Assembly (NCBI RefSeq): GCF_013389455.1
Contig: NZ_CP058278.1
Coordinates: 1,488,001 to 1,552,000 of the forward strand
Direction of reading: 5' to 3'
Source of the DNA: Flavobacterium inviolabile
GTDB lineage: Bacteria > Bacteroidota > Bacteroidia > Flavobacteriales > Flavobacteriaceae
Length of the DNA stretch: 64,000 bases
Shown here: positions 27,309 to 35,640 of the stretch, piece by piece
Layout of the letters: the number at the start of each line of letters is the position of its first letter
Numbering within the stretch: position 1 is the first letter of the stretch
Position numbers and translations under genes: made by a program
The notes under the pieces: model-generated
The model's input: only the letters and a program-made list of their open reading frames with translations
Database searches by the model: none
Told to the model about the DNA's origin: nothing

Positions 27309-27427
27309 ATGAGGAAACTTTATACTAAGTTATTGATTTTAAATACTCCCTGATAATTAAAAATTTTGTTTAAAATAATTATTACGGAATAACGGTAGAA
27401 AAGAGTGTAAAATTATCGAAAGTGAAA

Positions 27428-27808
27428 TTAATTGTTATTTTTTTGAGAAATCTTTATCTGCATTATCGTGGCAATGGAAAGGGCGCGGGTTTTTATAAGT
27501 TCTGCGTTTTCTCCTGTAAAGTTTTCGGTGACGGTTTGATCGAAATACTGCAGCCAGGTGTTAAAATGTTCAGTGGTGAGCGATTCTTTCGCATCGAGAT
27601 CCAGATGGAGCTGTAATACATTTTTTTTATAGCTTCCGGTATGTAAAAGGGTTTGTTCCCAAAAATCGGCCAAATGAGGCAGGTGTGCTTCCAGGTCTAT
27701 TTTGGCAACTTCCGTGAATATATAGCTGATGCTGTCGTCTGTTAAGAGTTTGTTGTAAAACTTCCGCATTAACAGCAGTAGATCTTCTCTGTTATTAATA
27801 TCATTCAT
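27428..27808 (-). CDS. Truncated haemoglobin, group III-like
   Basis: 126 aa. It has the truncated-globin pattern with two-over-two helices: MRKFYNKLLTDDSISYIF at the N-terminus, HLPHLADFWEQTLLHTGSY in the E-helix region, and LTTEHFNTWLQYF carrying the proximal His in the F/G region. TrHb III proteins bind haem and are linked to oxygen or NO chemistry; the exact role here is unknown. It is single on its strand, between FabH (119 bp) and gcvP (147 bp). Confidence 0.85.
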   Translation of the reverse strand: MNDINNREDLLLLMRKFYNKLLTDDSISYIFTEVAKIDLEAHLPHLADFWEQTLLHTGSYKKNVLQLHLDLDAKESLTTEHFNTWLQYFDQTVTENFTGENAELIKTRALSIATIMQIKISQKNNN

Positions 27809-27910
27809 CTTGTAAAGTTATTGAATCGCCACAGGAATTAAAATTAATTGACGGTCTTTTTGCGCTATAATGAGTATAGCTTACGGTTTCTGAAAATGAT
27901 TTGGCAGTAT

Positions 27911-27940
27911 AAAAAAAGCCGCTTTATCAGCGGCTCTTTT
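27911..27940 (-). terminator. Terminator of gcvP
   Basis: On the minus strand AGCCGCTG-ATAAA-GCGGCTTTTTTTA forms a GC stem followed by T7. Confidence 0.85.
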
Positions 27941-27955
27941 CATTTGTATTTATTC

Positions 27956-30805
27956 TTAGTGTTCCATGTAAGCCTCAATTGGCGCGCAGGAACAAACTAG
28001 ATTTCTGTCTCCGTAAGCATCGTCTACACGACGAACAGATGGCCAGAATTTATTTTCAGCAATATATTCTAACGGATAAGCTGCTTTCTCTCTTGAATAT
28101 GGGAATTCCCAACGATCAGTTGTTAGCATTGCCAGCGTGTGCGGTGCATTTTTCAATACATTGTTTGCATCGTCTGCAGTGGCTGCTTCGATTTCTTTTC
28201 TGATGGAAATCATCGCTTCACAGAAACGATCCAATTCTCCTAAATCTTCACTTTCTGTCGGTTCGATCATCAAAGTACCGGCTACCGGGAAAGAAACCGT
28301 TGGCGCATGGAAACCATAATCCATTAAACGTTTTGCAATATCGGTAACTTCAATTCCGTTTTGTTTGAAAGAACGGCAGTCCACGATCATTTCGTGAGCG
28401 GCACGACCACATTCTCCGGTGTATAAAATAGGGTAATGCTCTTCCAGACGTGCTTTCATATAGTTAGCGTTCAGGATAGCAAACTGAGTAGCCTGTTTCA
28501 GCCCTTCTGCACCTAACATCGTGATATAACCGTAAGAGATCAGACAAACCAAAGCAGAACCGAAAGGAGCTGCTGAAATAGCAGTGATAGCCTGGTTGCC
28601 GCCTGTAGCAACTACTGGGTTTGTAGGTAAGAACGGAACTAAATGTTCGGCAACACAAATTGGGCCAACACCTGGTCCACCGCCTCCGTGAGGAATCGCG
28701 AATGTTTTGTGTAAGTTAAGGTGGCAAACGTCTGCACCAATAGTAGCCGGATTGGTTAATCCAACCTGTGCATTCATATTTGCACCATCCATATATACCT
28801 GACCTCCGTTTTCGTGGATCAGTTTTGTAATTTCAATGATAGAACTTTCGTAAACACCGTGTGTAGATGGATACGTTACCATTAAACAGGATAAATTGTC
28901 TTTATGCTGAATGGCTTTTGCTCTTAAATCTTCTACATCGATATTTCCTTCCGGAGTGGTTTTGGTTACAATAATGTCCATTCCTGCCATAGCAGCAGAA
29001 GCCGGATTGGTACCGTGTGCAGAAGCCGGGATTAAACAAACATTACGGTGTCCTTCACCTCTTGAAATATGGTAAGCACGGATTGCCATTAAACCGGCAT
29101 ATTCTCCCTGCGCACCAGAGTTAGGTTGTAATGATGTTCCGGCAAAACCGGTTACCACGTTTAATTGTTGTTCCAGTTTTTTAAGCATGGTTAAATAGCC
29201 TTCCGCCTGATATGCCGGAGCAAAAGGGTGGATGCTGTTCCAGTTAGCCATACTTAAGGGTAACATTTCTGCAGCAGCATTTAATTTCATCGTACAGGAA
29301 CCTAAAGAAATCATGGAATGATTTAACGCTAAGTCTTTACGCTCTAATTTTTTGATATAACGCATTAAAGCCGTTTCAGAATGATGGCTGTTAAATACGT
29401 CATGTTGTAAGAAAGAAGACGTTCTGATTAATTTCTCAGGGAAATGCACAGCGTTGTCTAATGTTGTTACCGTGATGGTTTCTTTTCCGGCTGCTTCAGC
29501 AAAAATAGCGATTACCAGATTGATGTCGTTTAAAGAAGTGGTTTCGTTAAAAGAGATCGAAATAGTATCAGCATCGGCATAGAAGAAGTTAACATCGTTT
29601 TTCTCAGCGATTGCTTTCACTTTGGCAGCATCGGCTTTAACAGCGATAGTGTCAAAGAAAGCAGAGTTTACCTGGCTGATGCCTAATTTTGTTAATGCAT
29701 TGGCAGTTGTAGCTGCTGCTGCATGAACTTTTTCGGCAATATATTGTAATCCTTTTGGTCCGTGATATACGGCGTACATTCCGGCCATTACAGCTAATAA
29801 TACCTGAGCGGTACAAATATTTGAAGTCGCTTTTTCACGTTTAATGTGTTGCTCACGTGTCTGTAAAGCCATACGAAGCGCACGGTTTCCGTTAACGTCC
29901 TGCGAAACACCGATAATACGTCCCGGCATACTACGCTTGTATTCTTCTTTAGTTGCGAAGAAAGCTGCGTGAGGTCCTCCGTAACCCATCGGGATACCAA
30001 AACGTTGTGAAGTACCCACTACCACATCAGCACCTAATTCTCCCGGAGAAGTCAGTTTTACCAAACTTAAAATATCAGCAGCAACCGCTACTTTAATTTC
30101 TTTGGATTTAGCCGTGTTAATAAAACCGGCATAATCATAAACCTGTCCGTATTTACCCGGATATTGTAATATCGCTCCGAAGAAATCTTCAGCGAAATCA
30201 AATGTTTCGTGATTACCAACAACTAATTCAATACCGATTGGCGTTGAACGTGTTTCTAAAACCGATAAGGTTTGCGGTAAAATTTCTTCTGAAACGAAGA
30301 ATTTGTTGGCATTATTTTTCTTTTGATCTCTTGTTCTTACATCAAACAACAAAGCCATTGCTTCTGCTGCCGCTGTTCCTTCATCAAGAAGAGAGGCATT
30401 TGCAATTTCCATTCCTGTCAATTCAATTACAGTAGTCTGGAAATTCAATAAAGCTTCTAAACGACCCTGGGCAATTTCTGCCTGATACGGCGTATAAGCA
30501 GTGTACCATCCCGGGTTTTCGAAAATGTTTCTCTGGATAACCGGAGGAACGATAGCCGGATGATAGCCTAAACCGATATACGATTTGAATACTTTGTTTT
30601 TAGCACCCAATTGCTGGATGTGTGTCAGGTATTCGTATTCGGTTAATGCCGGGTCTAATTGTAAATCATTTTTTAAACGGATTCCGTCGGGGAAAGTTTC
30701 ATAAAGTAGTTGGTCCATGTCCTTAACACCAATGGTCTTGAACATGTGTTGAAGGTCGCTCTCTCTTGGACCTAAATGTCTTAAAGCAAATGCATCTGTT
30801 CTCAT
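27956..30805 (-). CDS. gcvP: Glycine dehydrogenase (decarboxylating), P protein
   Basis: 949 aa single-chain P protein of the glycine cleavage system; it decarboxylates glycine and moves the aminomethyl group to the H-protein lipoyl arm. The PLP lysine is about K700 in [20 protein letters not shown]-terminal half: RHLGPRESD and [20 protein letters not shown]-terminal half: [12 protein letters not shown] and [15 protein letters not shown]. Full length matches fused P proteins. It stands alone with its own terminator. The other gcv genes are not in the window. Confidence 0.97.
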   Translation of the reverse strand: MRTDAFALRHLGPRESDLQHMFKTIGVKDMDQLLYETFPDGIRLKNDLQLDPALTEYEYLTHIQQLGAKNKVFKSYIGLGYHPAIVPPVIQRNIFENPGWYTAYTPYQAEIAQGRLEALLNFQTTVIELTGMEIANASLLDEGTAAAEAMALLFDVRTRDQKKNNANKFFVSEEILPQTLSVLETRSTPIGIELVVGNHETFDFAEDFFGAILQYPGKYGQVYDYAGFINTAKSKEIKVAVAADILSLVKLTSPGELGADVVVGTSQRFGIPMGYGGPHAAFFATKEEYKRSMPGRIIGVSQDVNGNRALRMALQTREQHIKREKATSNICTAQVLLAVMAGMYAVYHGPKGLQYIAEKVHAAAATTANALTKLGISQVNSAFFDTIAVKADAAKVKAIAEKNDVNFFYADADTISISFNETTSLNDINLVIAIFAEAAGKETITVTTLDNAVHFPEKLIRTSSFLQHDVFNSHHSETALMRYIKKLERKDLALNHSMISLGSCTMKLNAAAEMLPLSMANWNSIHPFAPAYQAEGYLTMLKKLEQQLNVVTGFAGTSLQPNSGAQGEYAGLMAIRAYHISRGEGHRNVCLIPASAHGTNPASAAMAGMDIIVTKTTPEGNIDVEDLRAKAIQHKDNLSCLMVTYPSTHGVYESSIIEITKLIHENGGQVYMDGANMNAQVGLTNPATIGADVCHLNLHKTFAIPHGGGGPGVGPICVAEHLVPFLPTNPVVATGGNQAITAISAAPFGSALVCLISYGYITMLGAEGLKQATQFAILNANYMKARLEEHYPILYTGECGRAAHEMIVDCRSFKQNGIEVTDIAKRLMDYGFHAPTVSFPVAGTLMIEPTESEDLGELDRFCEAMISIRKEIEAATADDANNVLKNAPHTLAMLTTDRWEFPYSREKAAYPLEYIAENKFWPSVRRVDDAYGDRNLVCSCAPIEAYMEH

Positions 30806-30996
30806 CAGTTCTTATGTACTGTTTATAGGCGTTTGAAGTATCTGAAATACAAATATGTCAAACGGTAATTAAGTTGTGTATTTAAGCGAACAAAAATAGC
30901 TATTAATCTCTTAATAAAGTTCTTTTTTAACGCCATTTTTTACCGAATTTTCAACCAAATACAATAGTTGTTAACATATTGATTATTTTTGTAAGT

Positions 30997-31812
30997 ATGC
31001 AACTACTCAAGAAATTACTTGATTTTTATATAAACGGAAGTATTCATGTTGCCTTTGCTGTTTTTGCACTGGTACAAATGACCTTTCATTTTTTTCATAT
31101 TCCGTATGATAATCCAATGGCAATGTTCGCTTTTCTGGGAACCATTGTGGGCTATAATTTTGTGAAATACGATGCGTTGGCGCGTTCTAAAAAGCTGACA
31201 ATGAGCAGGCAGCTCAAGGCAATAGTACTGCTTAGCGTTCTGGCTTTTGCCGGCACAATTTATTATTTCTTTTTGCTGAAAAGGCAAACGCAGCTACTGG
31301 CTTTCGGGTTCCTGCTGCTAACATTGCTGTACACACTGCCTTTCTTTCCGAAACTCGGAAATGCAAGAAACTGGGCCGGGGTTAAGATCTATATTGTTGC
31401 CTTTTGCTGGGCCGGAATTACACTGTTTCTGCCCATTTTTAATGCCGATCTGCCGCTTTCCCAAGATGTGTTTCTAAAATTCTTCCAGCGGTTTTTACTG
31501 GTCATTATCCTGATTATGATTTTTGAGATAATCGACTTAAAAAATGACGACCTTTCTTTAAAAACGGTTCCGCAGCGCCTGGGTGTTTATAAAACAAAAA
31601 TGCTGAATCTGTTTTTACTCATTCCGTTTTACTGTCTCGAGTTTTTTAAAAGCGATTTTCAGATTATCCAGCTTTGGATTAACCTGATACTGATAGCGGT
31701 AATTGCCCTTTTTACCGTTTTTTCAAGTCCGAAGCGCTCGGACTATTATACTTCTTTTTGGGTAGAGAGCATCCCTGTTTTCTGGTGGATTCTCGTTTTG
31801 GCTTTTGCTTAA
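30997..31812 (+). CDS. UbiA-like integral membrane protein (putative prenyltransferase family)
   Basis: 271 aa from ATG 30997; the in-frame TTG at 30979 lies within a -7-like TATTTTTG (30984-30991), so the longer form is rejected. Seven to nine hydrophobic helices. The second Asp motif of the UbiA superfamily is recognisable (FEIIDLKNDDLSLKTVPQRLG region, about residues 182-202); the first is weak (NFVKYDALARS, lacking NDxxDxxxD). It may therefore be a divergent or inactive UbiA-type enzyme; the acceptor is unknown. It is divergent from gcvP with a 190-bp gap and has no partner genes. No terminator hairpin is seen after it. Confidence 0.7.
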   Translation: MQLLKKLLDFYINGSIHVAFAVFALVQMTFHFFHIPYDNPMAMFAFLGTIVGYNFVKYDALARSKKLTMSRQLKAIVLLSVLAFAGTIYYFFLLKRQTQLLAFGFLLLTLLYTLPFFPKLGNARNWAGVKIYIVAFCWAGITLFLPIFNADLPLSQDVFLKFFQRFLLVIILIMIFEIIDLKNDDLSLKTVPQRLGVYKTKMLNLFLLIPFYCLEFFKSDFQIIQLWINLILIAVIALFTVFSSPKRSDYYTSFWVESIPVFWWILVLAFA

Positions 31813-31875
31813 TTAGGGAATATTCTTACTTTTTGTAGGTTTTACTTGTTTTGTTTTTAGCGTATTAATGCGCTG

Positions 31876-31904
31876 TTGCAGCCATTTTTATCTTGATAAG
31901 TTTG
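31876..31904 (+). promoter_or_regulatory. Promoter of the jacalin-like gene
   Basis: TTG at 31876-31878, 18-bp spacer, TAAGTTTG at 31897-31904. The leader to ATG 32007 would be about 95 nt. Confidence 0.65.
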
Positions 31905-32006
31905 GAAGACAATAAAAACGAATAAAGTGAGCCGGTATGCACTTCAACAAAACGGGGCGGAAACTGAAAAGCCTATGAGTAAGTAAAAAAACCAAATCGA
32001 AACATT

Positions 32007-32930
32007 ATGGAAGTAGAATTAGTATCAGTATCGGAAGGAATGGTTATCAAAGCCTTTGGCGGCGATGGCGGTTCGGAATTTGCGGCAGATTATATTCAGT
32101 CAATTGGAATATATGCCGGGAAAGAGGTAGATTCAATTACAATAAACGGAAAAAAACACGGCGGTGGCGGTGGCGGAGATGCCGGAACATTAATTTTAAG
32201 TTCTGATGAATATATCTCAGAAATAACCATCCGTTCCGGAGCGCGTATCGATAAATTAATGCTGACAACAAACAAAGGAAGAACCATCGGCGGCGGCGGC
32301 GGCGGAGGCGGAGAAACCGTTCTTAAAGGAATACGTGTAGTCGCCATTGGCGGTAAATCCGGTTCCAGAGTTGATAAATTGAGAATAACGTATGTTGAAG
32401 ATTATAAGCCTTCAACACTGATTGAAAAGAGAGGCCGTTTTATTATCGGTTTTACACCACAGGGAACCGTTCTTAAAGAATATACGGAATCGACATCAAA
32501 TACTTCCGACAGTTATGAGAACATTACCAGTACCATGCTTAGCCAGCAGTATAATGCCAGTGTTGAAGCCGAGTACTACGCTAAAGTGTCCTTTGCTACC
32601 GAAATCAAGTATGAAACAACGCAGTTAACCACTGTTAAAAGAGAACTTTCCACACAGCTTGTTAACCAGCAGTCGAAAGAAATTACAATTGCTCAGGGAA
32701 TGGTAGGCGTTCTTTTACTGAACGGAAGCGTTATGCAGGGTTCAGACGGCGTGTACTGGATGTTTCCAAACAGCGTGCTGAGTTATGCCGTTATCGCTGT
32801 TACAGATTATCAGAATGTATTGGATCATTATGATTTAACAGGAGAGCTGTCTACGCAGATGCCGGAACTGTTGAAATATAAGACCGAAAAGAATGATTAC
32901 GTTTTTTACCAAAAAGCACCCTTGCGTTAA
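32007..32930 (+). CDS. Jacalin-type lectin with C-terminal possible pore-forming domain
   Basis: 307 aa from ATG 32007. Residues about 8-130 are a jacalin-like beta-prism: KAFGGDGGSEF, VDSITINGKKHGGGGGGDAG, DEYISEITIRSGARIDKL and, as the sugar-site-type strand, VVAIGGKSGSRVDKLRITYV. Three Gly runs make the DNA GGC-rich there. Residues about 135-300 are rich in Ser/Thr with alternating pattern (YTESTSNTSDSYENITS, then KVSFATEIKYETTQLTTVK), resembling the strand-rich membrane-inserting part of aerolysin/ETX-MTX2-type proteins; that part is inference. No signal peptide and no T9SS tail, so it is cytoplasmic or released by lysis or another route. It has a clear own promoter and terminator. Confidence 0.75.
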   Translation: MEVELVSVSEGMVIKAFGGDGGSEFAADYIQSIGIYAGKEVDSITINGKKHGGGGGGDAGTLILSSDEYISEITIRSGARIDKLMLTTNKGRTIGGGGGGGGETVLKGIRVVAIGGKSGSRVDKLRITYVEDYKPSTLIEKRGRFIIGFTPQGTVLKEYTESTSNTSDSYENITSTMLSQQYNASVEAEYYAKVSFATEIKYETTQLTTVKRELSTQLVNQQSKEITIAQGMVGVLLLNGSVMQGSDGVYWMFPNSVLSYAVIAVTDYQNVLDHYDLTGELSTQMPELLKYKTEKNDYVFYQKAPLR

Positions 32931-32973
32931 TTGATTTCCAGTTAACAACAGCTGTCATACAGCTACATATCTT

Positions 32974-33003
32974 AAAACCACGATGTTTATTCGTGGTTTT
33001 TGT
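32974..33003 (+). terminator. Terminator of the jacalin-like gene
   Basis: AAAACCACGA and TCGTGGTTTT pair around a 7-nt loop, followed by TGTTTTT. Confidence 0.85.
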
Positions 33004-33031
33004 TTTTAATTAAGGATAAGGATTTGATTCC

Positions 33032-33085
33032 CGGATGGTTTCTTTCCGGCATCCGTTTGTTGCTGTGAAACACCGCAACAAACGG
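33032..33085. repeat. Two adjacent hairpins at the 3' end of a minus-strand operon
   Basis: CCGTTTGTTGC (33053-33063) pairs perfectly with GCAACAAACGG (33075-33085); directly beside it CGGATG and CATCCG form a second stem. There is no U-run on the minus strand, so this is not a classical terminator. It begins next to the stop codon of the 33086-33523 gene. Confidence 0.6.
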
Positions 33086-33523
33086 TTATGATAATAAGGT
33101 GTTTAATTTTAAAACAAGTAAACCGGTAAATACGGAAGCGAACAGTAGAAAAAGGGCGTTCATAAAATAACTTCCGATTTTAAAATGGATTTTCTGAGGG
33201 ATTTCATACATAGGATAATAGGCAATTTGTGTCGCTACTTTACCCACCCAGTAAGCCGCTATTAAGGCTGTAACAGCAAAAGCCAACCGGGTGTTTTGCT
33301 GCAGGTCTTCCCGGAGAAAGATGGTAATGATGCCAAAGGAAAAATTCAGTCCCTGTATATACCTGCCGTATGTTTTGGCAATTTCCTGGTTGAGCGGTTT
33401 GAGTTGCTTAACATCGTTGTACCAGTCAAAAACCTGATGACGGATATACGGATATATCATAGCGGTAAAAATCTGGCCTGTTCCGGCAGCTATCCATAAG
33501 CCGTCTGGTATCTGAAAGTTCAT
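33086..33523 (-). CDS. Small integral membrane protein, last gene of the GbsR-type operon
   Basis: 145 aa with four hydrophobic helices (about residues 5-25, 55-70, 75-95, 115-140). Motifs: GTGQIFTAMIYPYIRHQVF and YWVGKVATQIAYYPMYEIP. I do not recognise a family. It starts 4 bp downstream of the previous small membrane gene, so it is co-transcribed. No catalytic residues are evident. A hairpin pair without U-run follows its stop. Confidence 0.7.
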   Translation of the reverse strand: MNFQIPDGLWIAAGTGQIFTAMIYPYIRHQVFDWYNDVKQLKPLNQEIAKTYGRYIQGLNFSFGIITIFLREDLQQNTRLAFAVTALIAAYWVGKVATQIAYYPMYEIPQKIHFKIGSYFMNALFLLFASVFTGLLVLKLNTLLS

Positions 33524-33526
33524 GAT

Positions 33527-33913
33527 TTATGCTTTAAAGATTATTTTTTCCTGCTGTTGTGCCTCTCTTGCTTTTCTTTTACCTCTGAAAAAGAAATATA
33601 AATTGATGAATAACATGATGCCGAGATAAATGGCAAAACCACCTATTTTATAGCTCAACAACTCGATCAGGGTTTGATAGGTATTGTCATAAACATCCAT
33701 TTCCAGGATCATAAGGGCAAAGCCAATGTTTAAAAGATAGAATCCGGTTTCGAATAATTTGTTTGTGGCTTCGGCAATTTCTTCCCGTCCTTTAAAAATG
33801 TCCAGCATGTAAATCTTTCCGTTTTTAAATAATGTTTTAGAAACATAATAGGTCAGAAATAGTGCTATGGGTAAATAAATGGCATAACCGATAATTGTTT
33901 TGGTAGTTTCCAT
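33527..33913 (-). CDS. Small integral membrane protein
   Basis: 128 aa, three hydrophobic helices and a charged C-terminal tail (RGKRKAREAQQQEK). The segment NKLFETGFYLLNIGFALMIL is very similar to NKVLLTGYYLINIGYCAMTL of the next protein upstream (33932-34279); both also share YVSKTLFKNGKIYMLDI versus IGKICYQNGNIFVATLL. They are paralogues from an old tandem duplication. Family and function not recognised; part of the GbsR-DUF2071 operon. Confidence 0.75.
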   Translation of the reverse strand: METTKTIIGYAIYLPIALFLTYYVSKTLFKNGKIYMLDIFKGREEIAEATNKLFETGFYLLNIGFALMILEMDVYDNTYQTLIELLSYKIGGFAIYLGIMLFINLYFFFRGKRKAREAQQQEKIIFKA

Positions 33914-33931
33914 AATTGTAAATGTTTGATG

Positions 33932-34279
33932 TTATTGAATTATTGCTTGAACGTAATTTTTGATTGCAAAAATGTTGATATAGTGTAAAGCCGCTAAGGT
34001 GAAAATGATAGCGGATGTTTTCAGGGCAACACTTTCAAAGAGCATTTCCAGAGAGGTTATTTTCTCCCAGTTGAGCAGTGTCATCGCGCAGTAACCAATG
34101 TTGATGAGGTAATAACCGGTTAACAGTACTTTATTGATCTGCTGGCATAATTCCTTGTGGTTGGGTAAAAGGGTTGCCACAAAAATGTTTCCGTTCTGAT
34201 AGCAGATTTTACCAATCCTGACGATGATGAAGATCATGATCGCCAGAAAGAACAGGTAGGCGGGAATGTTGTAGTTCAT
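33932..34279 (-). CDS. Small integral membrane protein, paralogue of its neighbour
   Basis: 115 aa with three helices: AYLFFLAIMIFIIVRIG, the NKVLLTGYYLINIGYCAMTL segment, and LKTSAIIFTLAALHYINIF. It shares its central motif with the 128-aa protein encoded 18 bp downstream. Its start lies 71 bp inside the annotated end of the DUF2071 gene, an unusually long overlap that disappears if an A8 tract at 34288-34295 (minus-strand reading) had one base fewer. Function unknown. Confidence 0.75.
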   Translation of the reverse strand: MNYNIPAYLFFLAIMIFIIVRIGKICYQNGNIFVATLLPNHKELCQQINKVLLTGYYLINIGYCAMTLLNWEKITSLEMLFESVALKTSAIIFTLAALHYINIFAIKNYVQAIIQ

Positions 34280-34988
34280 GGTTCAGCTTTTTTTTGTTTT
34301 TTACAGTTATATCAGAACCTTCAACAAAGAATACGGATTCCGGTTGCTGGTTTGTTAGTGCTTTGAAAGCAGTACCGTAATTGCTCTCGAAATCAACATT
34401 AATGCGGTAGTTTTTTACCGGATAATAATGCCATCTGGGATGCGTCACCTCATATTCGAATGTTACTTCTTCGGTGTATCGGGTATAGCCAAAATAATGT
34501 TCGGTAATAAAATCGATTTCAGTATCCGGATCAATTTCACTGCGAAAATCATAAGCGTTTACCGCTATAGTATTCCATTTGGATTTGTTTTGCCATTCGT
34601 AGGAAACCGTGCGGATTTCGGCGTCAAGTTTGTTGGTGTGTTTAATCGGAGCAGTACTGTAATGTTCTTTATAAAGCGAATTGGCGATTAGTGTTATGGC
34701 TTTTTTAGGAACAATTTCCTTGATAAAAACCACACCCCGTTTCCATTGCCCGTTTTCAAAACGCTTTACATAGAAACGCAGGTTGATCTCGTCAAAATGG
34801 ACATGATACGGAACCCGGATCCCTAAAACCCTGGTATTTCTGAACTGAAAGCCGATTAGGCTGATATAGTGTTTGTTGTTCCAGGAATCCAGTTCGGTTC
34901 CGGCGGGCAGATACTGTTGTAATACATCCGGATTGATGGTGTAATTAGCCATAATCAGGTTTTTCCATTGTGCAGTTAAGAAGTTCAT
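34209..34988 (-). CDS. DUF2071 (YqjF-like) protein with possibly frameshifted C-terminus
   Basis: 259 aa as read. MNFLTAQWKNLIMANYTINPDVLQQYLPAGTELD (as two parts) is the YqjF/DUF2071 N-terminus; ISLIGFQFRNTRVLG and YFGYTRY are also typical. These proteins have an acetoacetate-decarboxylase-like fold; function is not established. The last about 23 residues (after FFVEGSDITVKNKKK) lie in the overlap with the next gene and look unlike family tails. Reading the A8 tract at 34288-34295 as A7 would stop at TGA after NKKS, 3 nt before the next ATG, giving a normal tightly spaced operon. It is either a sequencing indel, strain mutation or slippage site. A palindrome (35006-35031) lies just upstream of its start. 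Confidence 0.82.
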   Translation of the reverse strand: MNFLTAQWKNLIMANYTINPDVLQQYLPAGTELDSWNNKHYISLIGFQFRNTRVLGIRVPYHVHFDEINLRFYVKRFENGQWKRGVVFIKEIVPKKAITLIANSLYKEHYSTAPIKHTNKLDAEIRTVSYEWQNKSKWNTIAVNAYDFRSEIDPDTEIDFITEHYFGYTRYTEEVTFEYEVTHPRWHYYPVKNYRINVDFESNYGTAFKALTNQQPESVFFVEGSDITVKNKKKLNHELQHSRLPVLSGDHDLHHRQDW

Positions 34989-35005
34989 AATTTATTGTAT
35001 TTATT

Positions 35006-35031
35006 AAACTTTCAGAAAAAAATGAAACTTT
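35006..35031. promoter_or_regulatory. Palindromic operator site 1
   Basis: AAACTTTCA-N8-TGAAACTTT, one mismatch from perfect symmetry, followed by TGTTTAAA. It lies between the regulator stop (35045) and the DUF2071 start (34988). Nearly the same 26-bp element occurs at 35574-35599. Confidence 0.65.
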
Positions 35032-35044
35032 TGTTTAAATTTTT

Positions 35045-35548
35045 TTACTTCATGATTTTGAGAACCAGTTTGGTTAACCAGTTGTCTTTGTATTCGGTGA
35101 TTTTGTCCAGTACATTATCGGCTTTTAAAACAAAGTCATGCAGCTTGGTTGTCTGTTCTACAAAGTGTCTGGCTTCGGAAGATTGGATATCTTCTATAGA
35201 GGAAACCTCTTTTAAAATTTTTAAAGCAGGCTTCAGTTCCCTTTTGCTTCTTTCCTGGGAAATTTTTACCGCCAGTTCGTCCAGATCTTTTTCGGCAGTG
35301 AAAAACTCTTTACGCTCGCCGGCTTTGTATTCTTTGTATACAATTCCCCAATCAATCAGTCCTCTGAGGTTCATACTGGCATTACCTCTGGAAATCATTA
35401 ATTCTTCCATAATGTCTTCCATAGAAAGCGGTTCGGAAGCAACCATCAGCAAAGCATGAATCTGGGCCATTGTTTTGTTAATGCCCCACTGAGAGCCTAA
35501 GGCGCCCCATGTTTGTACAAATTTATTTTTTGCTTCGTTGAATTCCAT
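35045..35548 (-). CDS. GbsR/MarR-type transcriptional regulator
   Basis: 167 aa. The winged-helix DNA-binding domain is at residues about 20-95: INKTMAQIHALLMVASEPLS, then MEDIMEELMISRGNASMNLR (recognition helix) and the wing LIDWGIVYKEYKAGERKEFF. The C-terminal half is helical for dimerisation. SRGNASMNLRGL is typical of the GbsR subfamily (MarR-like; choline-sensing GbsR is the known case), though the ligand here is unknown. The promoter directly upstream has its -33 box inside palindrome site 2, implying autorepression. It leads the operon with DUF2071 and three small membrane proteins. Confidence 0.9.
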   Translation of the reverse strand: MEFNEAKNKFVQTWGALGSQWGINKTMAQIHALLMVASEPLSMEDIMEELMISRGNASMNLRGLIDWGIVYKEYKAGERKEFFTAEKDLDELAVKISQERSKRELKPALKILKEVSSIEDIQSSEARHFVEQTTKLHDFVLKADNVLDKITEYKDNWLTKLVLKIMK

Positions 35549-35552
35549 GAGA

Positions 35553-35583
35553 CAAATGTATAACTAAATTTCTAAACTTTCAA
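35553..35583 (-). promoter_or_regulatory. Promoter of the GbsR-type regulator operon
   Basis: On the minus strand TTG (35583-35581), 20-bp spacer, TACATTTG (35560-35553). Only four bases (TCTC) separate the -7 box from the ATG, so the transcript may be leaderless. The TTG lies within palindrome site 2. Confidence 0.7.
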
Positions 35584-35599
35584 AAATAATTGAAAGTTT
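35574..35599. promoter_or_regulatory. Palindromic operator site 2
   Basis: AAACTTTCA-N8-TGAAAGTTT, perfect 9-bp arms. It covers the -33 region of the regulator's own promoter and has the same arm sequence and spacer length as site 1. The probable ligand is the regulator encoded at 35045-35548. Confidence 0.7.
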
Positions 35600-35608
35600 G
35601 TTTAAAAA

Positions 35609-35635
35609 AATAACCCGAAATCATATCGGGTTATT
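35609..35635 (-). terminator. Terminator of the M3 peptidase gene
   Basis: AATAACCCGA and TCGGGTTATT form the stem; on the minus strand T7 follows. It abuts the operator region of the next operon. Confidence 0.8.
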
Positions 35636-35640
35636 GTAAA

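Noticed and set aside
32160..32320. GGC-rich runs that resemble tandem repeats
   Set aside because: They encode Gly loops of the jacalin domain; not a CRISPR or a satellite.
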